A stretch of 64,000 nucleotides of DNA, taken from positions 1,054,001-1,118,000 of the forward strand of contig JARGXX010000004.1 of NCBI GenBank assembly GCA_030374765.1, in the 5' to 3' direction. The number at the start of each line of letters is the position of its first letter. Within the stretch, counting starts at the first letter, position 1. The position numbers and the translations under genes are program-made. The notes under the pieces are model-generated. The model had not been told where the DNA came from, did not search any database, and saw only the letters and a list, made by a program, of their open reading frames with translations. Shown here piece by piece: positions 23,901 through 34,022 of the stretch. The stretch is from Agarophyton chilense. Taxonomy: Eukaryota > Rhodophyta > Florideophyceae > Gracilariales > Gracilariaceae.

Positions 23901-24221
23901 TGACCTGAGTAGGCGTAGCTGCTTACCGAAGCGGTTGTAGATCCTACGAGCTTCCTTGATACCGATAACAGAGCGCGGTGCGCCAATGTCCACGCAAAAG
24001 CCTGGAAGATAACCTTTGTCGGTACGTTTCGTGAACGAGGAGCTGTACACAGAAGTACAGTCGATAACTTCTTTCCGGTGTCGGTGGCATTTGAACCGGT
24101 TGCGCCTGGATGCGATACTGCGGTGTGCAGATGCATTCTTCGGATGGCTAGGAGCAAGCGCACTTTCTAGGCATCCTGAGAAAAATCCGAACGGTCCTTG
24201 AAGCGAACGTGCTTCTTCGAA
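20937..24221 (-). pseudogene. Copia A pol: protease, integrase, RT, RNase H
   Basis: The frame opens at 24221, overlaps the gag end by 55 bases and is in the -1 frame relative to gag. Domains in order: aspartic protease (FCVDIGAPRSVIG, with Ile where most have Thr or Ser); GAG-pre-integrase zinc region (H..H...C..C, ending SCDPCQR); integrase core (Asp in IIIDIMY, Asp in KVDQGSAFGN, Glu in GISERYHD); RVT_2 reverse transcriptase (LWTNDTTQAYL, catalytic YVDD in GSYVDDLL); and RNase H (GVSDASFA, TDSKSLFG). A TAA at 21168-21170 stops it, but the same frame continues from 21161 to 20937 with the conserved RNase H end (HISDIGFIRSGQNLADHLTKK). One nonsense change therefore removes about 76 residues. 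Confidence 0.93.
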
Positions 24222-25936
24222 TTAACATTAACCGACGGTGGAGCAGAAAGAGAAGAAACCACGTGGGGGTGAAGTTCCTTTTGGTCCACGTAGTTGGTTA
24301 GATCGGCGTCCAAAAGTGTATGTGGATCTGAATGCTGATCGTCTGCCGTTAAGGTGAAAAAGGTTTCCAAGTCTGCGGATTCCTTATTCTCCGATTCGGT
24401 GTCAGACGAAGTGTCTTCATCCCTCAGGGAATTCACGACCTCAGATAGGACGTGGATTGCTGGAGTACCCTGTTTGAGAGAGTTTACAACTCCATTTCGA
24501 ATGCGGTTGAATCTTGAACCAGTTGGGTGGTCCTTTGCGAAGTGATCTTCGCTTCCACATATGTGGCACTGCATCCGTTTTCCATCCTTTCCAATCGGGT
24601 TGCGTCTCCTTTGATACATCCGAGAGCGACCTTTCAAACGGTTTGGGGGTACACCATACTGTTGGTAGAATGTACCTGATGAACCAGAGGGTGTGTCCCT
24701 GGAAAGAGTCTTCTTTTCTTCCTCTAACTGGATCTGTTCCCGTAGAGCGGTCACAAATCTGTTGAAGGTAAACCGTGCGGTAGTCATTTGGGAGATTGGA
24801 GTCTCAGCCCATGACTTGGTGAGTACGGCCTTACGTAGGAAACGTTTCTTGTGCTCATCAGACCGAAATTGAGGTGGGGCCGGAGGAGTAAGAGCATTGA
24901 TCTTGTCTACCAAGTTGGTCAGTCCAGAGTCCGAATCGGTTAATCCTTTCTCTTCCATGATCTGATCAACACTGATACGTTCAAGTTCAGCTTGAGCGGC
25001 AAGCTGTCGAGCATCATTGTCATACTCGTCCAACATGATCTTCGCCATAGCCTGGAAAGGCATACCGGGTACGGTGTTCTCGAAGAAGAATTCTCGAGCG
25101 GCCCCTCCGAAGACGTTGACAAAGAACTTCTGACGTTGATCTTCAGAGAGTTCAAACTGATGAGAGCAAACCTCATAGTCCCGAAGGGTGTAGCGAATAG
25201 ACTGTTCCTTGGAGCCGTTGAACTTCAAATCCTTAAAGTAGGTGGCAACCGAAGCGGCCTTTTTCGGCGTATCCTTGTTAGGAAACGACGGCGGCGTAGG
25301 GAAAGTCTGATGTCCCGAAACTGTGGGATTTCCGTGCGAAGCACCTTGTGGTGTCGGTCCAGTAACCGTTGGAGAGTTACCATTGTGGTTCGCGGGTGTT
25401 GCCGACTGCGGCGAGTCTGCATTCTGGAAAAAGAATGAAGGCGGTGGAGGAGGAACCTGTAGGTTACTTCTTGATCCAGTTGCATTCGAGAAGTACGGGC
25501 TCGAATTGCGGACTTCCTTGTAGGCCTCAACCATTTTCATCACCTCACTCACACCATTCTGGTATGCAGTGGAAAGCCAAACGAAAGCCATCAAGCTTTT
25601 CACAGTCCGATCGGCCGGTGCTAAAGCATTCATGGTAGTTTCCGAGATCGGGAAGGCGTTGAAGAATCGAGCGGCGTCGTACAGCAGCACTATTGCGTAC
25701 GTACTGTGACGAAAAACCTCTTGGGTGAAAACCAAGACAGGAGCAGGAAAGTATGCTTCAATGTCCCCCTCGACGGTCGAAACATCATGAGATCCATCTG
25801 CGGCAAATACATTCAGCAAGTATTTGGCAAGATCGGATACTGCATGCGAGATGTAGTCTCGAGCGTGAAAGTTGTCAAGACGTTTCAGCAATGCCTGACG
25901 TTGCGCATTGCGCGCGTCACTTGAGCTGCCCGCCAT
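24167..25936 (-). CDS. Copia A Gag
   Basis: 589 residues from an ATG at 25936, only 35 bases inside the 5' LTR. The N-terminal half is helical (capsid-like), a Pro/Asn/Ser-rich linker (about residues 170-225) follows, then a second helical domain and a basic zinc-knuckle segment CHICGSEDHFAKDH at about 25.0-24.5 kb. The C-terminus is acidic. Gag packages element RNA into cytoplasmic particles. The knuckle ends in His in place of the usual final Cys. The stop at 24167 is within the overlap with pol, and a run of five T on the coding strand (24181-24185) lies in the overlap as a possible slip site. The ORF is intact. Confidence 0.9.
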   Translation of the reverse strand: MAGSSSDARNAQRQALLKRLDNFHARDYISHAVSDLAKYLLNVFAADGSHDVSTVEGDIEAYFPAPVLVFTQEVFRHSTYAIVLLYDAARFFNAFPISETTMNALAPADRTVKSLMAFVWLSTAYQNGVSEVMKMVEAYKEVRNSSPYFSNATGSRSNLQVPPPPPSFFFQNADSPQSATPANHNGNSPTVTGPTPQGASHGNPTVSGHQTFPTPPSFPNKDTPKKAASVATYFKDLKFNGSKEQSIRYTLRDYEVCSHQFELSEDQRQKFFVNVFGGAAREFFFENTVPGMPFQAMAKIMLDEYDNDARQLAAQAELERISVDQIMEEKGLTDSDSGLTNLVDKINALTPPAPPQFRSDEHKKRFLRKAVLTKSWAETPISQMTTARFTFNRFVTALREQIQLEEEKKTLSRDTPSGSSGTFYQQYGVPPNRLKGRSRMYQRRRNPIGKDGKRMQCHICGSEDHFAKDHPTGSRFNRIRNGVVNSLKQGTPAIHVLSEVVNSLRDEDTSSDTESENKESADLETFFTLTADDQHSDPHTLLDADLTNYVDQKELHPHVVSSLSAPPSVNVNSKKHVRFKDRSDFSQDA

Positions 25937-25971
25937 AAAGGTAGTACTACGAAGAAACCAAGAATCCGGAT
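25937..25971 (-). other. Copia A leader with presumed primer-binding site
   Basis: Only 35 bases separate the 5' LTR from the gag ATG. The primer-binding site should start here (coding-strand ATCCGGATTCTTGG), but it does not show the TGG start of an ordinary tRNA 3'-end complement. An internal tRNA primer, as in some Copia elements, is possible. Confidence 0.5.
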
Positions 25972-26307
25972 TGACGATCTCTTCGCTGGCGGGTCCTTTT
26001 GCGTTGGCACGGCGGTAAGCGCGGTCGGTACGGTATCGATAGTAACCTAGAAGGTCGTAGGGTAGATAGTAAGAACAAGGACGTAGAAGACCAGAGCTGA
26101 CAACAGCCTCTGTACGCAGCCGGGCACGAACAATCGTGTTACCTTAACTGCTTATCTTCTTTATTCCTTGTGTCTTCTCTCCCACATGGGTCAGATCACT
26201 AGCGAGCTCACTAGGAGCTTAAGTAAAATTCTAACTACCTATGTGATCCACAAGTGCGGCCCAAGCGGGCCTCTGACGCAAGTACGACTGTCAGCCTGAC
26301 ATGCACA
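25972..26307 (-). repeat. Copia A 5' LTR
   Basis: 336 bp, the partner of 20233-20569. It is the promoter-side LTR for the leftward gag-pol. GAGGG follows at 26308-26312. Confidence 0.95.
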
Positions 26308-26312
26308 GAGGG

Positions 26313-26609
26313 AGATCAGTTTTATCTTAAAAAGGTTTACAAAGAAAGCCACTGTCATCAAAAAACGCTCTCCTCAGTGTTTTCCGCTATTTTGCTCTGA
26401 AGCCCACAGGATTGGGTCTCTTAAGAATGCTTTACTTTGTTGGACATGGCCAAAGCTGCCGATCAGCAATATCGTGGCATCTAATTATACCTTTTATGGC
26501 TCCATTACAGCTCTCTGCGAAAACGTACATCTAGAAGAAGAAATTGAAGAAGCACACCGGACTACCGAAATTCTTTTTGTAGCGGACAAAACCTACTTCC
26601 AACGGTAAG
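26313..26609 (+). pseudogene. Interrupted ORF, right part (unknown protein)
   Basis: 99 codons including the TAA at 26607. The frame continues that of 20074-20232 across the empty site. It includes KRFTKKATVIKKR, CWTWPKLPISN and an acidic stretch before the end. No family is recognised; it may be a host exon or an older element gene. Confidence 0.55.
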
Positions 26610-27868
26610 AAAGAGATTCGAGACATTCTCGCAAGCAGGATCCTCACAAAGACTTCCGTCACCAGTAAAAACGCCATTAGATGGCTAAATTCCAAACTTC
26701 ACGTTTGTTTGAAGAAAGCCGACTGTGGAACGAATTTTAAAGTTGCCGTGCCTTTTGATAGCCTGTTCATCGCTGCAATTTCGATTCTATCCGTACCGGC
26801 GTCCGCCATCGCTTGAAGAACGGTTGATCCGCTGTTACCATCTTTTTTGAGATAGTTCTTTGCATGTAGGGAGAGACTTCTACACTTGATGAGGTTTCGA
26901 ACTCCCGTAAGAAATATGAGCCCGACAATAGCGACGACGAATTCCGTTTGTTTGACGAACAAACGATGTCAAAGACTACCGATAATACCCTTGACTTGGA
27001 ATCAACAGATAGGGAGTGGTATACTACTTACTTAGCAGGTTGAATGAGTAGCCAAGCCAATCCCCTCAGTGAGTCGGGAGATTTGTGGCACCAAACAATG
27101 GAAAATCATAATACCAAGAACCTTGGCATGGTGTAGTGCAATACCCCGAGAGAAGTAAAGACATTAAAGGTGTTCGAAGCCTTGCTCCCTTCTTAGGGGA
27201 ACTCAGCGTAGAGTCTTCGGTATCTCCCAGCTGTTGGCGTAGCTGTACTGAGACTTCAGGATATATAATGGAATTGGGATAGAAACTGGTATGAAGTGTA
27301 CGATGAAAATTCCGACAACCCTTGGAAAAGGAAAAATAAAGGGATAAATATAGGAGAAAACTATAACGGAATAGTAGAAATAACAAGAAACCAAGAAACA
27401 ACCCAATACTGGGGCGGAGAAGAAACCTGTAACACACAGTAAAATATAGGAATAAAAGAAACAGGAAAACACACAAAGTGTATTAAGAATCACTCCTTAA
27501 GAGATGCCAGTATGATAACTGAACCGACGGGAATGGGGATACCCTCCGAAGGGAGTAGTAATCCTGCAAAGGCAGTCACAATTAGAGCCTAACAACCGGT
27601 ACCCATTTAATTGGTGATGGCGACGGCGAGATCGCCGGAACCCAAGTATTGTTCTACTGTGGCCACTAGACAAATTTGTTAAATAAAATAAAATAATATA
27701 GTGCCTTTTATTGTATTACTACATTTCTGATTTATGTTCTTCTCATGTGGGGACCCATTATAGTGGGAATCACTGCCTTCTAAATAAACCACGTTACCAT
27801 AGCGCCAAAGTCCTACAACATTCCTCTTATAGGTAGACCATCCCCCACGGGAGTATCAATATTAACTT
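26610..27868. other. No gene recognised
   Basis: Short frames only. A purine-rich, low-complexity stretch lies at about 27330-27480. By position it may include decayed 5' parts of the Copia copy that follows, but I could read no motif. Confidence 0.45.
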
Positions 27869-28569
27869 ATGAGTGTCCGACACCGGAATATCGCCAAGCG
27901 CGTTGCACTACGCATGGTACCCACTCGATCGGACCAGGCTTTTTATACCCACATGAAGGTCGGTATTCTCAATAGACTATCTGATGGTTATGTAGATGAT
28001 TTTTTGCGATGCAGTGACTCTTTCTTCAAGGAACACTGCAAAAAAACGAAAATGAAGTTTGAAGTGACGCAAGAGATGTATTTTCTTTGCACTTTCACGG
28101 GATTTTCGCTCATTCAGTAAAAGAATGGGACAATAATACAGAATCAGGACGAGTATTTGAGGAAGCTAGAAGAACTTCAAACTACCGTATTTCCTGCTGT
28201 TTTTCGATCTACGCACATGAGATTAGCTTAGCTTTCAACCACCAGACCAGAATGACAATTTGAAATATCACAAACTATAATAGGTCCTTGAGGAGCTATT
28301 CCATAAGTAAAAGGGTGAAGACTATCAAGCAACGGAACAGAGCTATTCGATACGATAAATAAAACCCCGTACGGCATCGTATACCTCCTTTGAATCTTGA
28401 TTACATACAAATTAATGGCTTTTCGGACTCTCCTTTCGCCAACAATTGTGAACTATCTTCGCAATTAGGCCACATCTGTTTTCTCGGTGACGATACCGAA
28501 AAGGTGGCTCCTATTTATTTTAGATCCTACAAAAATCTATGTGAAGTAGTAACGATTACGATTGATTGC
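27869..28569 (+). pseudogene. Copia C reverse transcriptase and RNase H, left part
   Basis: Reads the RT palm with an intact YVDD box (27989-28000), flanked by ILNRLSDG and FLRCSD, then a decayed stretch. From 28390 it reads an RNase H start (INGFSDSPFANNCELSSQLGHICFL), closely matching the same region of Copia A. Homology stops at 28569, where the solo LTR begins. Several stops and frame changes are present. Confidence 0.85.
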
Positions 28570-28978
28570 TATAAGCCGCCAGGGCTTGAGGTATCTTACA
28601 GACGCCATTTGGACTGGCCCACCTCAGCTGGACATATTTTGATTCTTATTTTTTTAGTGTGATAGAATAGATTACAGTGCAAGGGAGATTTCAGCGCCTC
28701 TCAATTGATATTTACTTAGAACAAGTGACCCTTCTCCCTTAGAATCAGGCAGACACCGTTAGGATACTAAATTCTTCTCTTTCGTACATTTGTTCCATCA
28801 ATTGGTCTTCAATCTATCGTTTCCGTAGCTCCGTTCTGTAGGACTACGCAGTAAACGGCCTCCCATTGCAACGAGACGTCCAAGAGTACCACCATCAAGG
28901 AAACGGACCTTACGACCCGCTCTACCACGCTACCTCAGGTTGAAAACAGTACGCTTGCCCACCAGTCATTGCGTTACA
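28570..28978 (+). repeat. Solo LTR related to the Gypsy LTR, copy 2
   Basis: A 409 bp block homologous end to end to 5805-6218, here splitting a Copia RNase H frame. Its first dinucleotide is TA in place of TG. No exact target duplication is seen (ATTGC against ATCTA), so it may be old. It has no internal element region. Confidence 0.75.
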
Positions 28979-29340
28979 ATCTAAAAAAGTAGTTCGCTGA
29001 GCCAAAGCAGGAGAATTCATCACCTTTGGCGACCTCTTTGATGTCGCATCGATGTTGGCAGATAAGCTAGGCCATATCATAAGGAACCGAGTCCCGGGGT
29101 CTCTGTTTCCCGATAACAAGTCCCTATTTGATGTGATATCCCATGGTTTACGCACATAGAAAAAGAGGACTATGCTTGACATCGCTGCTGCTAGAGAAGG
29201 ATTCCAATGAAGAGCTATCTCTAAAACTAGATACGTGAGAACTTCGAAGATTATAGATGATGTTTTTACGAAGAAGATGCAAACGGCATCTCTGAGGGAA
29301 GTTGTTTCAACTCTTGTACTGAATGTACGTCCAGAGCAAT
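28979..29340 (+). pseudogene. Copia C RNase H, right part
   Basis: After the solo LTR the frame resumes with FGDLFDVASMLADKLGHII, DNKSLFDVISHGL, RTMLDIAAAREGF and FTKKMQTASLREVV, the conserved end of Copia RNase H. Stops lie inside. Together with 27869-28569 it is one Copia copy in the opposite orientation to Copia A. Confidence 0.85.
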
Positions 29341-31429
29341 GGATTGTACTCCACTAAGATGGAACCAGAAAAGGATTTTACTTGGTAGAGAAAATACTCT
29401 GAAGTATTCGTACTTCATCAATATATAGTCTTTCAGCAGCATTTCCGCTGCAACCTTTGAGTGCTTCTTTTCAAAGTCGTACCGCTTTCTTTTCCTCGAT
29501 ATCGACTATCTCGCGGCGTTCCGCATCGACCATAACGCAATTCACTCACACTTCTTATAATTGCAAAGTCTGAAAACATAAAAAGGTCCTAGCCAAACCT
29601 TTGACAGATAAAAAAAATAGCTATAATACTCGCAGATTCATTATATTTCTGTTCTCTAAGAAAGATTTCTCAAAACACTGTGCGATCTCGCACAGTGACG
29701 GCTAAAAGAGCTCCACTGTGCTCGTTATTAGATGCATTGAGCTCCGCGTGAGAAATTTATAATGATCTTTCTCTTCCAGTTTTTTTCAAACGCATACCAA
29801 AATTTATACATGATAATCCAAATTCAATTAAGAAAAAAAACAAATTACCAAATATGGCTAATATATTTAAAAAGAAAAGGTTTATGTAGGCTTGAGAAAA
29901 AAAAATGTTACCATTTGCGGCCGCCATTTGGGGGGTTTAGCAATCCGCGTTTACGCCAATTAGCGCCAATTCCAAGATGTTAGAACGCTTTTGGAATGTG
30001 TGATTGAATATTGGAATAATCTGAGCAAAGAATTTATTAAATCACTTTACAGTTCTATACAGAAGCTCTGTATTCAAGTGGTAGAGATTCTAAGTACTGA
30101 CTAGGAGGAATTGGGTGGTGGCTTTATCCAGATTTCGCGCACTGTAGAATACACTAACTAGAACTACTTTGATAGAATATCCAACCCAATCACTGTATAC
30201 TAGGGCAATGTCAGGCCAAAGTGAAGCGAGTTTGCGGTTCGCATACAAACATATGCTCGCAAAATGCAAAGACACTTCTTTAATCGCGGGCCATCGCACC
30301 AGAAATGGTGAAAATGTGACAATTTTCAACAAGGACACCAATGTTTTGAAGAAGGGGTAGTTCGCCAAAGCGTTCAGCTACGGTACCACAATCATTTCTT
30401 TTCAGCCGTAACATGCTAATCTAGGAGTAAAAGAGGTGACTGTGGGCGTTTTGGGCATCATGATATGCGGAATAAGATTTGGACAGACATTTCTATGTCG
30501 ACATTTTCTTTCCAAGCCGATCATTCATAGACCAGACCGTCCGAAAGTTTTGCATAATTGTTTTGGTCTCGAGCAGAAACCAAAACATATTTGCAAAAAG
30601 CACTCATGATACGCAAACATGTTCTCCACATCCGTGTCGAGGCACAGAAAGAAGAGGTACAGCCTAAGTTCCGTTTCACACCTGATAGTAGCTCTCGGTT
30701 ACTTGACAATTAGGACGAGCCCATAAATACTGCTCTTGGTTTGCCCTCTAATGGCTAATCCAACGGTCTGGTGGGAACCTAAGCTTCGTTGCTCGCGATC
30801 GCTACCTACTCTAACTGTAGTAGGTAGAGTTCTGGGGTGCCACCCAGAAAGAAACATTCCATTGCGTGCTTCGCGTTTCCCAAAACTGGTTGCAACCTAC
30901 TTCCCAATTCAGACCAATCGCGGTCAGCTCAATCGGGTCCTGCACGACACTTCGTCATTTCACTCACTCCCGCACCTGCCCCTGTCTCAATTCTGTCGTT
31001 TATTGCTACTCTCAACACAAGCAAGCTCCGACAAGCTTCTTTCTGTCATAATGATTGGAGGAGTTTGGTAAAAAGCTGGTTCAGGAGTGTAAGGGTCTGC
31101 AATCGCTACCAACGGTACCCCTCGTCCAAATTGATACCAAGAGAAAGCGCAACAACGGAACGTCTGTCACAAACGAGTTTCTTTGGAGATAGAAACCCTC
31201 ATTTGGCGGACAGAACCGCTCGTCTTTGGAACCAGTGAGTCAACAATAACGATGTTCCGCGTCAGAAGCAAGCCTCGTCGCTTTTAAAGGATTAAAGAAG
31301 CTACTGGATGAAGTGAATACAGAAAGTTTACATAAAAAATAAAGATGACCACAGTTTTCCCCAGGTGTACTGTACCAGTACTTACATATAAACTGGAAGC
31401 ACGCTGACGAGCATTGCAAAGAAACAGCC
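29341..31429. other. No gene recognised
   Basis: AT-rich, with short frames on both strands (for example 30169-30360 on +), none with a motif I know. The Copia C 3' LTR should start soon after 29340 but has no partner to define it. The right end is downstream of the bromoperoxidase gene. Confidence 0.5.
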
Positions 31430-33241
31430 CTAAATGCGGTACACAGAGCCGTCAAACAGGGGAACGGATATGGAGAAGTTTTCGCCGTACGTCAATTTCT
31501 GCTCTTCCAACACTCCAATGGCGATTTCTTCGCCGACCCTGATCGATTCAATGTAGTCACTGAAGTAGTGAACACCAGCCCAGTTGCGGCCTATACAGAT
31601 GTTTGAGCAAACCTTGTTCAATTCACCCTCAACTGTCAACGCCTTATTATCGTAGTTACCAACCTGGTTCACAAGGCTGGTACCTTCGGCATTCGCCACG
31701 AAGGCAAACGGTTGCATCTTACCGCTCGAATCCTTCATGCGCAATTCGTACCCATGGTCAAAGAACGCCTTGAGAATTGTTACACACGCACCCGCCACAG
31801 TCGCATGACCGGCACCGTAACTTGGATGCATGGGACTTCCCTCTGGGAACGCCATGGGCAACAAGTAGTTGGCACCAGCTCCCTCATCCTCGCTTCTAGC
31901 CTGTCCGTTGTCCGACTTATTGTTTTGCTTTTGGTTGTGCATTCCAATCTTGGATAACATATCCTTGTCAAGTTCGTCAAATAGAGGCTTCACACCGGCG
32001 TACAGTTGGTCACCGCTCTTTGTGCGGAACTTCTCGACGCGACCGGCCACTGCCTCGGGGCGAAGGCGTCTGTGCACGTTAAACTTTTGGAATCGCACTG
32101 CCTTCAACGCGCGCGTGGCCACCTCGGTCACCAGCGAAAGGATATGAGGTCCTCCAAAAGTGGCGAACGTTTGTTGATGATCAATGTCATCATCCAGTTG
32201 ATACGGCAATCCTTTGTCGAAGGGAACCTTCATTCCAAGCAGGATGAGGCATGCATTCAAATACGCCTGGTACAAGGCATCAAAATGAACGTATGTAGCC
32301 AAGTCACGCGGCGTGGTAATGAATCGGAAACCGTCCTCGTATTGCTCTCTGCCGCGCACGTCGGCACCGTTTTGAACGTCGATGAACGACTGCCATGTGG
32401 TCATAAAGTCGCGTTCCTTCTCGGCCACTCGCACCTTCTGATCCACGCGATGAGCGCCGTACTGAATCAAGCCGTCGTGGATTTGATTTCCATCCGCAAT
32501 GCCGGTATTTCCGATAAGAAGGAATTGGGAAATGTATGGGCCTTCGTGATCACCTCTGGTAACTCCACGGAAAACGTTTTGCACATCAACTTGATCTCGA
32601 AGGCGACCGCGTTCCGCTTGAGTGAGAGACAAGGGAATGGTGGACGGATCAATGCCATACTTGATCCACTTGGTAGAGTTCAAGCTTTCAATGGCATCGA
32701 CGAGCACAGAGTTGCTGCTAAATTCGATGAACGGAACGTCGCGGAGCAAGGCCATCAAGTAGCTTTCAGAAATCTCGGTTACGAGTTCGGCACTATCCAA
32801 GGCCGGAGCTGGTGGCATGGTGAGGGATTGGGCATCGGGGCCCTCCAGATCATAAGTCTGTCCGGCCGCCATGGACTCCCACGCACGCACGTCAGCGCCT
32901 TTTGCGATACCAGAGCTGAAGCGCGGCTCGGGGATCTGCGGGCCAAGCGGGACGTCACGAATGGAGAACGTGTCGCCGGAGTCCATGGCGCGAATGAAAG
33001 CCTGGAAATCATTAGGGTTGACCAAAACGCCGGTTTCAACATCGTGTGGTAAGCCCTTTGTGTAGCTGGCGAGGTGGGACGGCATGCCCTGGTTGGATGA
33101 GCCGTCGAACGGGAAGCGGTAGCGAAGTTCCTCGGCATTGGCGACGTGGGTGGCATGCGGACGTCTCTTGGCGAGATTTGCGGCCTGTTGGCGCACGCTG
33201 TAGGCGGAGTCCAGGCGGTTGGTGTGCTTGGTGGCGGACAT
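31430..33241 (-). CDS. Vanadium-dependent bromoperoxidase
   Basis: 603 residues in one exon from an ATG at 33241, the normal length for red-algal enzymes. It would use hydrogen peroxide to oxidise bromide (or iodide) to a hypohalite-like species that halogenates organic compounds, in halometabolite synthesis and oxidative defence. Vanadate-site residues by comparison with Corallina: Lys386 and Arg394 (KFNVHRRLR), Gly478 and His479 (HPSYGAGHA), Arg552 and His558 (GRNWAGVHYFSD; the His ligates vanadium). The Ser that normally precedes the Gly is Ala477. The N-terminal motifs for the dodecamer-type family are present. No signal peptide is evident. It is flanked by noncoding sequence and looks functional except for the Ala change. 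Chloroperoxidase or iodoperoxidase preference cannot be excluded. Confidence 0.95.
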   Translation of the reverse strand: MSATKHTNRLDSAYSVRQQAANLAKRRPHATHVANAEELRYRFPFDGSSNQGMPSHLASYTKGLPHDVETGVLVNPNDFQAFIRAMDSGDTFSIRDVPLGPQIPEPRFSSGIAKGADVRAWESMAAGQTYDLEGPDAQSLTMPPAPALDSAELVTEISESYLMALLRDVPFIEFSSNSVLVDAIESLNSTKWIKYGIDPSTIPLSLTQAERGRLRDQVDVQNVFRGVTRGDHEGPYISQFLLIGNTGIADGNQIHDGLIQYGAHRVDQKVRVAEKERDFMTTWQSFIDVQNGADVRGREQYEDGFRFITTPRDLATYVHFDALYQAYLNACLILLGMKVPFDKGLPYQLDDDIDHQQTFATFGGPHILSLVTEVATRALKAVRFQKFNVHRRLRPEAVAGRVEKFRTKSGDQLYAGVKPLFDELDKDMLSKIGMHNQKQNNKSDNGQARSEDEGAGANYLLPMAFPEGSPMHPSYGAGHATVAGACVTILKAFFDHGYELRMKDSSGKMQPFAFVANAEGTSLVNQVGNYDNKALTVEGELNKVCSNICIGRNWAGVHYFSDYIESIRVGEEIAIGVLEEQKLTYGENFSISVPLFDGSVYRI

Positions 33242-33809
33242 TGTGAAAAGATGAAACGACTGAGGAAGAAGAGTGCGAGAAGAGCTGGAGTGGAGATCGG
33301 GGGGTGGGAGGCGAGGCGAGGCAATGGGAGGAGCAGGGCGTTGCTTTTAAAGACGGGGAGGAGCGCGCGCCATGCGGACGGACGGCGGTGGCGGCGGCGC
33401 TACGGCGGCTGAAGACGAGCGTTATGGCGGGGCATGGAGCGTGGCGGCGGCGGCGGCGTGTTGCGCATGACGATGGGCACGAAGGCGCGGCCGCGGCGAG
33501 AGCCGAGGCGCAGTGCCTCTGCAGCACATCACTTTTGCGCGACTGTGCACAAAGCTGACGCGGCGCCTCTGTGCTGAAGCGCGCAGCCACTCAGCTGCCG
33601 CCGCGTCAGACTGCGACTGTCTCTGCGCAAGCGCCGCATGCGTGGCACATCAGTTCGAGACGGTAGACACATCGTTTCTTCGTCGTTTATTACGAGCTCG
33701 TTCTCTCTAAAACCTAGTTCGTCTATCTTCCGACGTAGCATATTTCAAATCGCCGATTCTACGCCCGCTTCGTCACCACACGGCATTCTTTTGCCGCACC
33801 GGCCACTCA
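33242..33809. promoter_or_regulatory. Upstream region of the bromoperoxidase gene
   Basis: GC-rich (notably 33290-33620) and noncoding as far as I can judge; the long frames here overlap on both strands, as expected from composition. It should hold the promoter. No clear TATA element was found. Confidence 0.4.
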
Positions 33810-34022
33810 TCAATTTCGACCGATCACCAGTATAGGAAAATGTTTGCTTTCCCGGTGTCTCCGAAGGGCGCGCCCTGAGTCAGCCACATGTCCACATCTA
33901 TCGCAAACGATTGCTTTGCTGGCTTCACTCTTCGGGGACGGCGCCAAACTCATTTCCATGTCTTCTTTGCCCCTGTTTCCTAGATACGCCGCGACCAAGC
34001 TTGCGGTTATGAGATGCGCCAT
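33810..34022 (-). CDS. Small single C2H2 zinc-finger ORF
   Basis: 70 codons from an ATG at 34022, containing CDRCGHVADSGRALRRHRESKH, a good C-x2-C-x12-H-x4-H finger. It could be a small gene, an exon, or a fragment of a larger element gene. It lies upstream of the bromoperoxidase on the same strand. Because it is short and isolated, I am unsure it is expressed. Confidence 0.35.
   Translation of the reverse strand: MAHLITASLVAAYLGNRGKEDMEMSLAPSPKSEASKAIVCDRCGHVADSGRALRRHRESKHFPILVIGRN

Larger units (their letters stand above)
20233..26307 (-). mobile_element. Full-length Ty1/Copia retrotransposon (element A)
   Basis: A 6075 bp element with two near-identical LTRs (20233-20569 and 25972-26307), TG...CA ends, a 5 bp target duplication, gag and pol on the - strand, and a polypurine tract at the inner edge of the 3' LTR. 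By eye the LTRs differ by six substitutions and one 1-bp indel, about 98% identity, so it inserted recently. The only obvious defect is an in-frame TAA near the end of pol. It sits inside an older open frame that is restored on excision in silico. Confidence 0.95.

Noticed and set aside
30736-31238. Open frames on + downstream of the bromoperoxidase
   Set aside because: Overlapping frames without motifs or start context; composition-driven.
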